Assembly: GCA_001584585.1 (NCBI GenBank)
Contig: LSYV01000003.1
Location: 994,882-1,058,881, forward strand
DNA from: Gonium pectorale
Lineage: Eukaryota; Chlorophyta; Chlorophyceae; Chlamydomonadales; Volvocaceae
Reading direction: 5' to 3'
DNA: 64,000 nucleotides
Shown: in pieces, positions 32,701 to 43,991 of the stretch
Layout of the letters: each line of letters opens with the position of its first letter
How positions within the stretch are numbered: the stretch's first letter is position 1
Made by a program: the position numbers and the translations under genes
Notes under the pieces: model-generated
What the model saw: the letters and a program-made list of their open reading frames with translations, nothing else
What the model was told of the DNA's origin: nothing
Database searches by the model: none

Positions 32701-35700
32701 NNNNNNNNNNNNNNNNNNNNNNNNNNNNNNNNNNNNNNNNNNNNNNNNNNNNNNNNNNNNNNNNNNNNNNNNNNNNNNNNNNNNNNNNNNNNNNNNNNNN
32801 NNNNNNNNNNNNNNNNNNNNNNNNNNNNNNNNNNNNNNNNNNNNNNNNNNNNNNNNNNNNNNNNNNNNNNNCGCATCCGTCCGCCTCCCGCTCGGTCAGG
32901 TGATCCTCAAGCCCGCTGAGCTGACCCCCTTGACGGCTCTGGCGCTGGCGGAGCTGGCGGAGCGCGCCGGCCTCCCCGACGGCTGCCTCAACATCGTCAT
33001 CGGGGACGCGCCGGCCATCGGTAGGCGCGCGCGGACTGGGAGCGCCGGCGTCGCAGGGAACGAGGGAGGCACATCGGGGAAGTATGCAAAACTTTACATC
33101 ACTACGCAAAGCTCACAGTACACTTACACCCTTCACGCCCAGTACTTTCCCCAGCTGTCCTGTCGCTGCTCGCTGCCTTCACGCGCTATCCCACTCCATC
33201 CCCCGCACGCAGGTGTTGCCCGCGGGCACCCTCGTGCCGTACCCACAAACCTCCCCACACGTACGGCACCCACAGACCAGCACTCCAACACGTGCCCGCC
33301 ACCCCCACCCCACCTCAACCCAGGTCACGAGCTGGTGTCCTCTGACACGGTCCGCAAGCTGGGCTTCACGGGCAGCACCGCGGTGGGGCGGCTGCTGGCT
33401 GCGGGTGCGGGCCAGGCAGTCAAGCGGATCAGCCTGGAGCTGGGCGGCAACGCGCCGGTCATCGTGTTCGGGGACGCGGACCTGGAGCTGGCGGCCAAGG
33501 GTGCGCGGCGGGGAGAGGGGCGGAGCGGGAAGGGGCGGGGCGTGGGTGGGGCAAGGCTGATGGTTGGGGATGCGCGGCGCGGGCTTGCCCGTGGCATACC
33601 GCGTGCTACACTAAGCGCGAGCTGCCGCGCCTCAGGTCGCGGCCCGGATGCCCTCACCTCCTCATCAGTTGCTGCCAATCTCAACAGGCCCGAGGCCCCT
33701 CGGCTGTCCTCCCCCTTCGCGGTGTGCGCCGACGATCTGTCCTCAATCCCGACGTGACCCGTGCCCCGTGCCTCCTGCCCCCTGTCCCTCAGGCATCGTG
33801 GGCAGCGCGCTCCGGAACGCCGGGCAGACGTGCATCTGCGCCAACCGGGTGTTCGTACACGACTCGGTGTACGACAAGCTAGCGGGTGAGCGCTCGGCGC
33901 GTGCGTATGCAGGCCTGAGCCTGCCAGCGAGCTGCCGGTCGGGGTTGTGCCGTGCCTGTCGGCCGGCGCCGCACAAGCCCGGGGCTGCCTGCGATGCGAT
34001 GGGGAGTGCGGGGTCAGCTCGGTCCCTATCGGGTATCGCCATGTTCTTGCGCTCCTTGTTGCGACCCTTGGGGCCTCCTCTCATACCTCCGTTTCATCGC
34101 GTGCCCCGTTGCGCGCCAATCGCCGCGTCCCCTTCCCACAGAGGCGGTTGTGGAGCACACCCGCAAGCTCAAGACAGGTGACGGGCTGGAGCCGGGCGTC
34201 AACGTGGGGCCCCTCATCACGCCCGCGGCGCTGGACAAGGTGGGCCGCCGCGTGCGGGGCTGGAGGGTCGAGCCCTGCGCTTTACCTTTTGTGCAGTCGC
34301 AGACCCGACTCAGCCGCCAGTACCCGAGAGACCTCGCCGGCCCCCACCCGTCCCTGCCTCCCCAAACCCACCCTCCCCAGGTCACGGGCCACGTGACTGA
34401 CGCGGTGGCCAAGGGCGGCAAGCTGCTGGCGGGCGGGTCCAAGCCCGAGCTGCCCGCCCCGCTGTCGGGGGGCAACTTCTTTGCGCCCACCGTCATCGGG
34501 GACGCTACCATCGACATGTGAGCCGCGGAGGCAGTACGGGAGGGGCGTGATTCGGGGTGCGGGCTCGGGGAAGGCGGGGGGCTAGCGAGGGTGTTAAGAG
34601 AGGGGGGTTGCGCGCAGGTCGTTGTAAGATGGGGGACTGCGCGCAGGTCGTTGTAAGGGGCGGGTTGCGCGCAAATCGTTGTAAGAGGGAGGTAATGCGC
34701 AGGTCAGGTCGTTGTACGAGGGAGGTTGCGCGCAGGCCGTTGGGAGAGGTGCGTGAGGCATACGCCTGTGAGGCGCTCGTCATGATGCTCTGCGCACGCG
34801 GCGCGGCTGGCGTGCGTCAGCGGCTGCCGGCGCTGGCTGCCGTGCGCGTGCTGCCGCCTACGCATGCTTCGTGCCTTTCCGCCCGGAGACTGACCGACCG
34901 AAATGTGCCAAGGAAGATGACCCTCATGTATTAGCTGTCAACAGGTAGTCGGGAAGGGCTGTTTGAAGGTCAGTGGCCGCGCAGTGGCAGAGGCGGTCTT
35001 CACTCCAGCCCCGGCCCCGGCCACCAGGTGACTCAACCTTGAACTTGCTTGCCAATGTCTCCCTCAGGCGCTGTTTCAAGGAGGAGACATTTGGCCCGCT
35101 CATCCCGCTGTTCCGCTTCTCCACCGACGAGGAGGCGGTGCTGCTGGCCAACACCACTGAGTACGGCCTGGCGGCGTACTTCTACACCAGGGACCTGGCG
35201 CGGGCATGGCGGGTGGCGGAGGAGCTCGAATTTGGCATGGTGCGGCCCCGGGGCGGGGGAGCAGCAAGGGAACAAAGGATACGGGATTGGAGAGGACGTG
35301 ACGGGCGGAGGGATCGACTGGCAGGTAGCTTTGCACACGGGCATCTCAAGGAAGCGCATGCCCCCGATTGAGTGCGCTTGCGCCCGAAGGTGCGTAGGGT
35401 CGTTACGGGAGGTACAAGTTGCAGGCCGGGCGGCCCGAAGGCTGGGGCAACACGCTGGGCATGGGGCTGTTGCTTTGACTGCGCATCGCTGCCATGGCTC
35501 GGGGCTGCCTTTCCCACATCCGCCTTCCCCCGCCCCTGCCCGCAGATCGGCCTGAATGAGGTGGCCATCACCAGCGAGGTGGCGCCCTTCGGTGGAGTCA
35601 AGGCCAGCGGGCTGGGCCGCGAGCAGAGCAAGTACGGGCTGTCCGAGTTCCTGGACGTCAAGTACGTGTGCATGGGGCTGGGCTACGCGGAGAGCGGGTG

Positions 35701-35701
35701 A
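29723..35701 (+). CDS. ALDH5F1: Succinate-semialdehyde dehydrogenase (NAD(P)+), organellar
   Basis: Oxidises succinic semialdehyde to succinate, the last step of the GABA shunt, usually in mitochondria. Twelve exons: 29723-30262, 30569-30714, 31019-31120, 31226-31376, 31864-31905, 32900-33020, 33324-33500, 33793-33885, 34142-34239, 34381-34517, 35068-35239 and 35546-35701. They total 644 residues, in frame throughout. Homology starts near residue 157 (LIGGKW). Key elements are [23 protein letters not shown], catalytic Glu406 in LELGG, and catalytic Cys440 in GQTCIC with the second redox cysteine Cys442 typical of SSADH. Further matches are FKEETFGP and [14 protein letters not shown]. The roughly 150-residue Ala/Gly/Ser/Arg-rich N-terminus is longer than usual and probably includes a transit peptide. 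The gap of N lies wholly within intron 5, so no coding sequence is missing. Confidence 0.93.
32116..32149. other. loxP-type sequence, probable mate-pair linker remnant
   Basis: The left 13-bp arm ATAACTTCGTATA and spacer ATGTATGC are exact. The right arm matches for TATACGAAGT (to 32146) and then departs from loxP. It sits in intron 5 of SSADH, 31 bases before a run of N. Bacteriophage P1 loxP has no business in an algal intron, whereas Cre-circularised paired-end libraries use it as a linker. Most likely an untrimmed read end at a contig edge. Confidence 0.85.
32181..32871. other. Assembly gap (691 N)
   Basis: Unsequenced scaffold gap inside intron 5 of SSADH. Exon 5 ends at 31905 with GGGCTGCACG and exon 6 resumes at 32900 with VILKPAE, which are adjacent in the family, so no exon is lost. 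Confidence 0.98.
34604..34748. repeat. Minisatellite in SSADH intron 10 with TGTAA motifs
   Basis: About five imperfect units of roughly 30 bases, built around TTGCGCGCAGGTCGTTGTAAG. Three units contain TGTAA on the sense strand (34623, 34652, 34680), the usual chlorophyte poly(A) signal. Whether they are used is unknown. Confidence 0.7.
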
Positions 35702-37533
35702 GGGCCCATGGGGCGAGTGCGGGCCCGCGCCGAGGGCACGCGGTCGGGGTGCGCAGGGCTGAAGGTGGGGCAGGGGGCGCACCACGGGAGGGTTGCCGGG
35801 TGGCGGCGGGTGGCGAAACGTCCGTTGCGGACGCATGAGGCGAGGCTATGGGGCTGGGCTGCGCGGAGAGCGCGCATGGAGTGCAGACGAGGGGCTGGAG
35901 GCTGCATGCGCGAAAAAGCGCGAGACAGCGAAAACTGCACCCGCGGCGCTCTCAGGGCAGATGGCAGACGGGAGCAGGTGATGTTCGGCTTATGAAGAAA
36001 GTTCGGCTGCACTTTCGGGACTAGGGGCGGAATGGTGGAGGGAAGCTTTTCAGGTGTGATGGGACATAGGAGGGAGCTAGTGAAAGCAACGGTGCCGAGC
36101 GATTTGCGTTGCACCGTCCTTTGGTTGCCAGCATTGCAACAGGATCCTGGGGCGTCGCGCCGCGTAGGCAGGGCCATGTAGTGTTGGTTACCGTGTGGCC
36201 ATGTGTTGGTGCCCGCGGGCGGTGGTTCATGTAGTTGGGTGGCAGGATTCGTGTTGATTGGCAGGAGGCGTTGCAGGATGAGAACGACACGCGTCATGCC
36301 GTGAGACATGACAGCACTCAAGCAGCCAAGCTATGTACTGGAGCCGAATCCCGGGGGCGGCAGTTCCCGGCATGGGCCGATCGCGGTTGGGCCAATTGAA
36401 GGGTGCCAACAGTCAGCGAGGGTTGTAGTCTGGACGGTCGACCCTTTCGGCAGTTGGTTAGCCGGTGGGCGCGAGCCGATCAGGCGGCAATGGACGCTGG
36501 TTCAGGTTACGTTTGATGGGTGGCAGGACAACGGTTGGTCGTTGGCTGGCCCTCCGCTGTTGCGGCATGACATCCTCTGTGCGGGGTCCCAGGCACGCAT
36601 GGTGTTGCTATGCCTCATAGCACCGTTGGTTTCCGCACGGTGGTGTACAGGGCTATGTCCGCTGACCCGCGGGTCGTTGCGCCTTCTAGTTCGAGCGTGC
36701 GGGCCCCCCCATGCGCTCGAGGCTCGCCGCTTTACCCTTTACCTCTGCACAGTAGCCGTTTGGGCGAGTGGGCGCTTCAGCCCTAAAAAGATGCTGTGTT
36801 CCCACAAGCGAGAGGTGCACGATCCACTGTGTGAGCACAGCCAACTGAGCCAACCGCCAATGGCAACCGCCTTTGGTCTTTGCCGCCTGCTCCGTGTATG
36901 GATAAAGACCCGGGGCTCCTTTTCTGAGGGCACTGATCGATTTCAGCGCATCTCACTTGGCTGGCATCGTAGTCAAGCACGCTTCGAACAGCAGTTTCAG
37001 CGGGTAGGCGTGCGTGTGCCTGAGCACGACTTGTTGGCCACGTTACGTACTGTTCCGCATAGCGGTCTGTTCCAGTGGGGAGGCTATAAACTGAAATTGT
37101 GTTGGTGAGTCAATCACTCTGTTACAATACAGCGAGGCGCCAATACTAAGTTTTAATACGTGCGGTTTGTTCTGTGCAAGGCCCACAATTAAATCTTAGC
37201 GCTTTGCCCACAATCAAATCTTGGCCTAGGTAAGGCCAGTAGGCTTCAACGCTGAGCCCCGACGCCTGTCAGTGTCACTCCACCACCGCCTGCAGTACGT
37301 CGTGACCAGAGAATCCCTCCAAACTTGCTGCGGCAAAAGGAGCCAGTGCCGCATGTGCACAGCACACTGTTGTCTGCGCAAGTCCTCCGGTGGGGCTGCA
37401 CGCTCTGCGTGTGTCGTAGCCACATATACACAGATTGGGACTTTGACGATACTTCCTCATCGCAGGAACACCCAACAAGGGTCACACGCAATCCACGATA
37501 TCAGCGTTTTGGTGCCCCGCGATTTGCAGCCCG

Positions 37534-37595
37534 CGATACCAACGCAACAGCAATCAACAATCGGCCCACGATACCAACGCTACAGCAATCAACAC
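37534..37595. repeat. 35-bp tandem duplication
   Basis: CGATACCAACGC followed by ACAGCAATCAACA occurs twice, 35 bases apart, with one mismatch in the core. Confidence 0.7.
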
Positions 37596-38069
37596 ACTCC
37601 TGCGCTAAGCACGGAGCCGTGGGCACGCTACATGGGGCAGTCCTCATGAGGGCAGGAGAGGCAGCTGCGAAGCTCGCAGCCCTCCGATGCCCCAGGTCAG
37701 GAGCGCCGGCCCGTCGGCATCCATGCACTCGCTTCCGCTTCAGCCCTCGTCCCATGAGACAGCAGCGGAGGCCAAAGCGCAACAGGGACTGAGCAAACTA
37801 CCTCGCCCCAGGAGCCGACGTGGGGACCAGGGCTCCACCATTTCTGCGCCCGCCGCTGATCACAAGCAACCGCGCGCCCAATCGCGCCGGGCGTAACACG
37901 GCGGCAGCGCGTGCGTAGCGCAGGAGTGTGGCCGTTGGCACGCGGTTGACTCTTGTGCGAGTGGACTCGCTACCAGACGCCGTCAACCACCCAGCTCCTC
38001 CCTGTCGCTCATCCGGCGGCCCTGCTGCAACCGCGCACCCTGTCTCTGTCCCTGTGCTGCGCGACGGTC

Positions 38070-38074
38070 TTACA
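38070..38074 (-). terminator. Candidate poly(A) signal TGTAA for the TIC21-like gene
   Basis: TGTAA on the minus strand about 70 bases after the stop codon at 38142. It is the nearest such pentamer downstream; a 3' UTR this short would be unusual, so a later signal is possible. Confidence 0.3.
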
Positions 38075-38141
38075 CACATATAACACAGAAGGCCCCGCCT
38101 CTGCTAGCGGACCAGCTGCAACCGCTGGTGCTGCCGGTTCC

Positions 38142-40866
38142 TCAATCGGCCTTGAGGGACCAGGGGTTGTACCCCAGCGAGGCCGGCCGCACGGGCGACA
38201 GGCCGTCCAAGCCCACCGCCACGGCGCCCACGCCGGAGGGCCCCGGCGGCGGCGCGAAGCGCGCGGCGTTGGTCGCTCGCAGCATGAGGTTGACGAAGAC
38301 GAGCGAGATGATGTGGCTGAGCAGCGTGTTGGTGGCGGCCTGGAGGCGGAGAGGGTGGGGAAGGGGGCAGGGCAATGGGGCAGCGGAGCCGCATAGATCC
38401 GCTATGGACGCGTGAGGCGCGACGGACGCGCATAAGCGGTATGCGGCCCCCAGCATGCGTCAGTGGAGGCCAGGGAGGGCGCGAGGCGAGGCAAGCACTC
38501 CGGAAGTACAACGTGCACACGCCCGGGTCACGTGGCGCGTCTAGCACAATTTATTTTGTTGGCGTGGGGCCCGTGCCCTGCTCACTCACAGCCGCCAACC
38601 GCCACCCCGCAACTTACCGGCACGCCCTCGTCGCACCGTTCGCCAACCGCTTTGCGGCCATCAATGCCGTCCCAAACACCCTTTCCTCCCCCCATCCCTG
38701 CTCCGGCGCGCCGCCCCGCCCCGCCCACCTGCAGCGAGAACACGTCCAGAGACACCAGAGCGTTGGCGGCCGTGGCGGCCGAGAAGGGAGCCTGCACGCT
38801 GGTCAGCAGCGACTTGGCCACCAGCGTGCCTGGACGCGGGGGTGGAGGGGCGGACAGAGGACGCGGGCGTGGGTGCATGAATCGGCGCAGGGCCAGCGGC
38901 CGGGGCGCAAGCAGGTCGCTGCCGACAAGAGCAAGCCGCCGCTCACCAACGGATGCGCCATCCCATCCAGCCTCCCCGCGATCCTCCTAGTGCCCTCAGC
39001 GTACATCGAATGTTTCCCATTCCGCAGGATGGCCCTCCGCGCTGCCGAGACACGCAAGCGCCATAAGCGTGCACGTGCGACACGCTGCCCGCTGCAAGGA
39101 GCAGGCTGCCATACGCCCAAAGCGCTCACCCGCCTCCAGGCGCATGCCCCCCCGCCCACGCCTACCACACGCCAAACCCTCTCCCGCCCGGCCCCCACGC
39201 ACCCACGGACGCCTGCAGCCCCACGACGGTAACGAAGATGCCCGCTAGGTTGAGGCTGCTGCAGCGGAGCAGGTTGGCAGTCAACCAGCCAGGCGACACC
39301 ACGCCGCCGTCCGCCAGCGTGCGCGACAGGCGCAGGAAGCCGTGCGCAAAGAAGGTGGACACGAAGGCGGCGGCGATGCCCGCGGCCGTCATGTAGCGCG
39401 GCCACTCGGGCCCGGCCTACGCCCCGGGGAGGGTGAGGGTGAAAGGGGTTGGGGGAGGGTCTGCAAAGTAAGGGGCTGGGGGCGAGCAAAAGGCTGACTC
39501 GCGCCGAATGAGAGGCACACACGGGCGGTAGGTGGTCCAAGGCACGGCTAGATCAGCACGTCGGCGCTGCGTTAATTAGCCCCGTACCTGTCTCCTGCGT
39601 CCTGCGCATGGCAAGACGGGAACTCATGACTGGCTTGGACGTCAAGCAGCATCGTCAGCAGCTCCCAGGCTCGCCGCCCTTAGGCCTCACCAGTTCGCAT
39701 CCGCCTTAGGTAAGGTGTCCCCGTCCCACGGAAGGTCACGCGGCACCCTGGCGGAGCCGCAATCAACCTACTGTATTGGGTGCTTGCAGTTCCCCGCCCA
39801 TCCCACACGCTCAGAGGACCGCGCCTACGGGTCGTTCACCTTTGCGTGGCTATTTCCGCGCCTTTCGACCCGTACTCCCTCACCCCGCCCCTCGCTGGGC
39901 ACATGACATGCTCCGCTGCTAGTCCTACCCACATGCCCTCAATCCAAGCGGAGCCAGCGCCACCCTCCGCGGCTCACCGTGGCCGTGTTGGTCGCCGCCA
40001 GCGAGAACAGCAGGATGCCAGCAGACACCACCGTGAGCGCCAGCTGCAGCCAGAACGCCACGAAGCTGAGGCTGCGCTGCCAGCCGGCGGACGCGCGGAG
40101 CGCAACCTGCCGGTGATGCGGGGCGTGAGCCGGGGGCAGCGTTGCGCGAGACGACACGAGGAGTGTAAGGAGAGACAGCTGCAGTTCATGGCAGTAAGCA
40201 GCATCCGAGGCAGGGCAATGCAAGGCTGTTACGAAAGAGGCTGCTAAGGGATGCTGCGGGGTACACAGCGTACACCCGTGCCACCTATCCCGGCTTTTCA
40301 ATACCCGGAGAAGCAGTCCTCTTTCCCAAATACATCGTGAACTCAGCGTCCGCTCCTTTCCCTCATTCGGCGGACCTGCTCCGGTGACTCCGGGTCCGGA
40401 GGAGCGGGCGCCTCTTTCCGCCAGAACGCCGACACCTTGGGGCCAGGCAAGGGAAGGAAAAGGAATAATGGGATTTCAAGACCCGCGTCTGCACATGTTC
40501 GGCGAGTGGGACAGTGACGAGGGGGAGATAATGGAGAGGGGGCGATGTGTCGGCGGGGGCGTGCTATGTGTAACGGTCACGCAGTTGCTGGAGGTCAAAG
40601 TTGTGCGGTCTGACGCGGGGTCTAATAAAGGCACGTTAGATGAAGCTGTATCAACAGCGAACCTGCAGTTGGCGACGCGGTGCGGTCGCGCGCGACACCG
40701 ATGCGGATTTCAGGGAGTGCAGCCCTTGTTGACGAGAGCTGACGCCAGGAAGCAGCGGCCTGCTGTGAGCAAGAACTAGGCACGTCGGAAGCCTCTGTAC
40801 ATGCTGCACGCGAGCGACAGCTTTATTGCCCACCGGAAGGCAGGTGTGGTTTGAAAAACTAGCCAT
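38142..40866 (-). CDS. TIC21: TIC21-like chloroplast inner-envelope protein (DUF3611 family)
   Basis: TIC21 (also called PIC1 or CIA5) is a multi-span protein of the plastid inner envelope, linked to protein import and iron transport. Six exons: 40866-40663, 40435-40376, 40106-39978, 39416-39203, 38829-38729 and 38339-38142. They encode 301 residues, close to the plant protein (about 296). Exon 1 (MASFSNHTCL..., Ser/Arg/Gln-rich, few acids) looks like a plastid transit peptide. Four membrane segments follow at about 101-124, 139-160, 180-201 and 237-258. Family blocks are SFVAFWLQLALTVVSAGI, AAGIAAAFVSTFFAHGFLRL, LVAKSLLTS, LVSLDVFSLQ and NTLLSHIISLV. Exon 2 (VSAFWRKE...) is placed by splice sites and phase only and is the least certain part. 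Confidence 0.85.
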
Positions 40867-40890
40867 TGCGTCTTTTAAAGGTAAGCGCGC

Positions 40891-40895
40891 TTACA
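40891..40895 (-). terminator. Candidate poly(A) signal TGTAA for the kinase gene
   Basis: TGTAA on the minus strand, about 465 bases after the kinase stop at 41359 and only 25 bases before the TIC21-like start codon at 40866. If used, the kinase 3' UTR would overlap the TIC21-like 5' leader. Confidence 0.25.
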
Positions 40896-41358
40896 ACGCG
40901 CTTCATGCGCAGGTTCCCGCGACAAGACCTTCGTCGTCAAGCCGTACAGAATCGCTTTTAGCCTGGACGAAGAGTTTGGAACGTCCGTATTATACCTTGA
41001 CACGGCCATAGTAATGCGATAACACGATCTCGCTCGCCGCTCGCCAACCGCCCAGCAACACCCTTGTCGCTTTACCCTTGCTATACTTCCCGTCCGTTGC
41101 TCGCGAATCATAGGTTCCAGGCGGAACCATGAATAGATTGTCAGATTCCCCGCGGTATCCCAATCCGGGACACGGACCGCGACAGGGGAAAAAGCGGCGC
41201 GCGTATGGACATGATACTACGAGTGCGGGTAGTATACAGGAAGGTGTGGGCAGCGTGTGGGATATGAAAACGCCACTCGTTGAGACAAGCAACCCCAGAA
41301 CTGGCCACCAGCATGCCGAGCTAGGAGCAAAGTGCTAAGGCTCGCCCCCACACGCCGC

Positions 41359-43991
41359 TCACCCCGCAAGCCAAGGGTGGCGCGCAGCTGCGCCTGCAGA
41401 GGGCCGTTCCCGTGGGTCCCACCTCAGCATTGGCGCCAGCAAGCTGTGCAGCCCTGAAACCTCCCGCTCATCCCACACCCCGCCGTACAACTGCCCGTGC
41501 AGCCACTCCTCCTGCTCGTGCCACAGCAAGCGCTCCGCCTCCCTGTTTCCGTTCTCTGCCTCACGGCCCAACCCAGCGCAAGTGTTCCCCGACACGGCAG
41601 CGCCCGAGCTCACGCCCGCAGGCAGCGCCGGAACCCCAGCCGATCGCACTCCACCTCGGAGCGCCGGCGGTGATGGTGGCAGCTGCCGCTGCGGCACAAG
41701 GAGGCGCTCACGCAGGCGACGCGCCAGCGGCCTCGGCGGCGGCAGCTCGTACTCGTCTTCTAAGTGCAGCCGCCCGGAGCGACGATCAAAGAACCAGCCG
41801 GAACGCGGCGCGGCCGCCAGCAGCCCCGGCGGCGGGCGCCCGAGCAGCTGGGCCGCCAGCGCAAGGTGGAGCTCCGGGGCGTCAGGGGCGTCCGCCGCTG
41901 CCGTCGCACCCTGGAGTGCCGCCGGCAGCGGCACCGGCAGCAACTTGTCCCCCGTGGCCAGCTCGAAGAGGGTGCAGCCCAGGGACCATACGTCAGAGGC
42001 GGGTGAGGGCGCCATGCCCAGCGTCAGTTCCGGAGCCGCATACGAAGGGGTGTCATACCAGGGTTGTCGCAACGAGCCGCCATCGCCGTCGCCACTGTCG
42101 CTGATGCTGCTGTCTCCTGGCGGCGGCTTGCAGGGGCGCACACGGCCTGTGCGAGAGGCGCATGGCGAAGAAAACATAAGGGATGGCAACGAAGCCGGCA
42201 AGTAGAACGATAACTTGCTCTTGCAGGCACTGTACGAGCCCACAACTGAACCGTGCTGACTACTGATAGCCAGGGCCATGCGACCACCCTCACCACGCGG
42301 CTTACCGTGATGCTTCCCGCCATGGGTGTCTTCCAGGCGGCATGCACTGCCAAAGTCCAGCACCACCCAGCTACCGCCACCGCCGCTGCTAGTGCAGCTG
42401 CTGTTATGGCCACTTCCGCACTCTTCCCGGCTACCACGGCTTGCAGCGCAGCGCACTCCAGACGGCAGCGGCAGCGCGCGGGGCGATGCCTCCCCAGGGA
42501 TCCTCCCAGGCAGCGCCCCTCCGAGACCGGTACCGACGTCTGGACACCGCAGCGCGAAGTTGTCAGGCTTAATGTCGCAGTGCACCAGCCCCGCAGACCT
42601 GCAGCGAGCCCAGGGCGCGGGCTGCGTCAGCCTGGTGTGTCACATCCCCTGAGCCCACGCGGCTAGTCTGCGTCCTTGGCCCCACAGGTCCCCGCCGTGC
42701 AACGCTGTACCAAGGTTCGGGGTGCTTACTGGAAACCTACCATCATCTGACTTCCTTCAACACGTCCGATGTGCCCTCTCTCTCTCCGTGAAGTCCGTTC
42801 AATCTCGTGCCCCAACATCGGCTCCCTCCACTTTCCCCTCTTTTCCCCTCCCCTTTCCCTTCCCGCAGCACAGCTCCACACGCACCCGTGCACCAGCGCC
42901 AGAGCCGCCAGAGCCTGGGCTGCAAAGCTTCGCACGGTAGCGGGCGGGAGCCCATGACCACTCTGCTGCCGCCTGCGTTGCTCCGCACCGCCTTCCGCAG
43001 CTGCGCCCCGGCTGCTGGCCCCGCCCCTCGTCACTCCAGCTGCCAGCTGCAAGCACTCAGGGACACCGTTCACCCACGGCTGCTGAAGCAGATTCTCCCC
43101 CCGCCTGACTCCACACAACCACTGCCAGCCCTCCAGGACGTTGGAGGCGGTGGGCCCAAGTCGCTCCAAAACCAGGCAGCGCCAGCGCTGCCCATTGGCG
43201 GCGGCTACCGGGCCTGTCACAGCCCCCTCACAGCCACCCGGCAGCCCGACGGAGTCTGAAGCGCCGACACCGGCGCTGGCTGCGGCTAGGGTAGGGGCGG
43301 TAGTCGTGAAGGTATCTAAGAGTCGGACGAAGGGAGAGGCAGTGCCTGTCCACGGGGTCCGTTGCTGGGCTGCGCCCGGTCGCCGAGCGGGTGTGTACGC
43401 AGCGGGCGCCAAGCCGCAAGTTGCTTCGGAGTAGGTTGCTGCCAGGTGACGGAGCGCGGCTGCCTCGTTGGCGGCGATCGCCGCGTGCGTGGGTCGGGAG
43501 GCGTCCATGGCCTGGCATATCGAGTGGCCGAGGGTGGGAAAGCAAGGAGGGACCGCGCGTCAGCGCGGGGTCAGCGCGTCCCACGGAGCGGAAAGGACAG
43601 GAAGGCAAGGGAATGCAATGCAGTGCTTTGATCAGTCGAGGCAGCGGCAGGCGCGACCTGAGAAGGCGTGGCACCGGCGCCTTCAGACAGGAGGTTTGTT
43701 GCGCACCTTGATCACGACCTCGGCTTCCGCCGGTGGCGGAGGCGAAGCGACGGGCGTGCTACTCCCTTTCACAGCAGGGCTGGCCCCCGTGTTGGCCGGT
43801 CCAATCCGGGTGCATGAGCCAGGCTCTCGGGGCAGGAGATGTGCCCCGTGCTCTTGTGGCGCGTTGGCGACCCAGACGGAGGAGAAGTGCGTGTTGGCCA
43901 GCAGTTGGCGCAGGCGGTAGCCGCCTGGCAGAAGCCCCGGCGCTTCGCCCGGGTCAGGTCTGACCGCAACTGAGCCTGGCTGGAATTCCAT
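41359..43991 (-). CDS. Protein kinase, CMGC-like (SRPK/PRP4/DYRK-type features)
   Basis: Three exons, 43991-43707, 43511-42886 and 42598-41359, give 716 residues. The N-lobe starts GGYRLRQLLANTHFSSVWVA, a glycine loop with no canonical GxGxxG. The ATP lysine is Lys95 (EVVIK), after an insert of about 45 residues, and the alpha-C Glu is probably Glu111 (AANEAAALRHL). The catalytic loop is LVHCDIKPDN (Asp312, Lys314, Asn317). DFG is Asp385 (VVLDFGSAC), after a Ser/Gly-rich insert of about 60. APE is in SYAAPELTLG, followed by SDVWSLGCTLFELATGDKLL and the end RWDPRERPSAGAAARHPWL. All catalytic residues are present, so activity is likely. The HCDIKPDN and YxAPE motifs point to SRPK/PRP4 relatives, but I cannot fix the subfamily. 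A short unspliced stretch near 42240-42120 (YLPASLPSLMFSS) could be a further intron. Confidence 0.8.

Larger units (their letters stand above)
35702..38141. other. Spacer between SSADH and TIC21-like genes
   Basis: Convergent 3' ends: SSADH from the left, TIC21-like from the right. A 35-bp tandem duplication lies at 37534-37595. One open frame of 266 codons exists (36308-37108), but I see no family, no conserved motif and no splice context for it. The sequence is less GC-rich than the genes around it. Confidence 0.4.

Noticed and set aside
32133..32903. Open frames across the run of N
   Set aside because: They consist of unknown bases.
36308..37108. Open frame of 266 codons on the plus strand
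   Set aside because: No recognisable domain, no splice support and no paralogue. The spacer lies between two convergent genes and long chance frames are common at this GC content.
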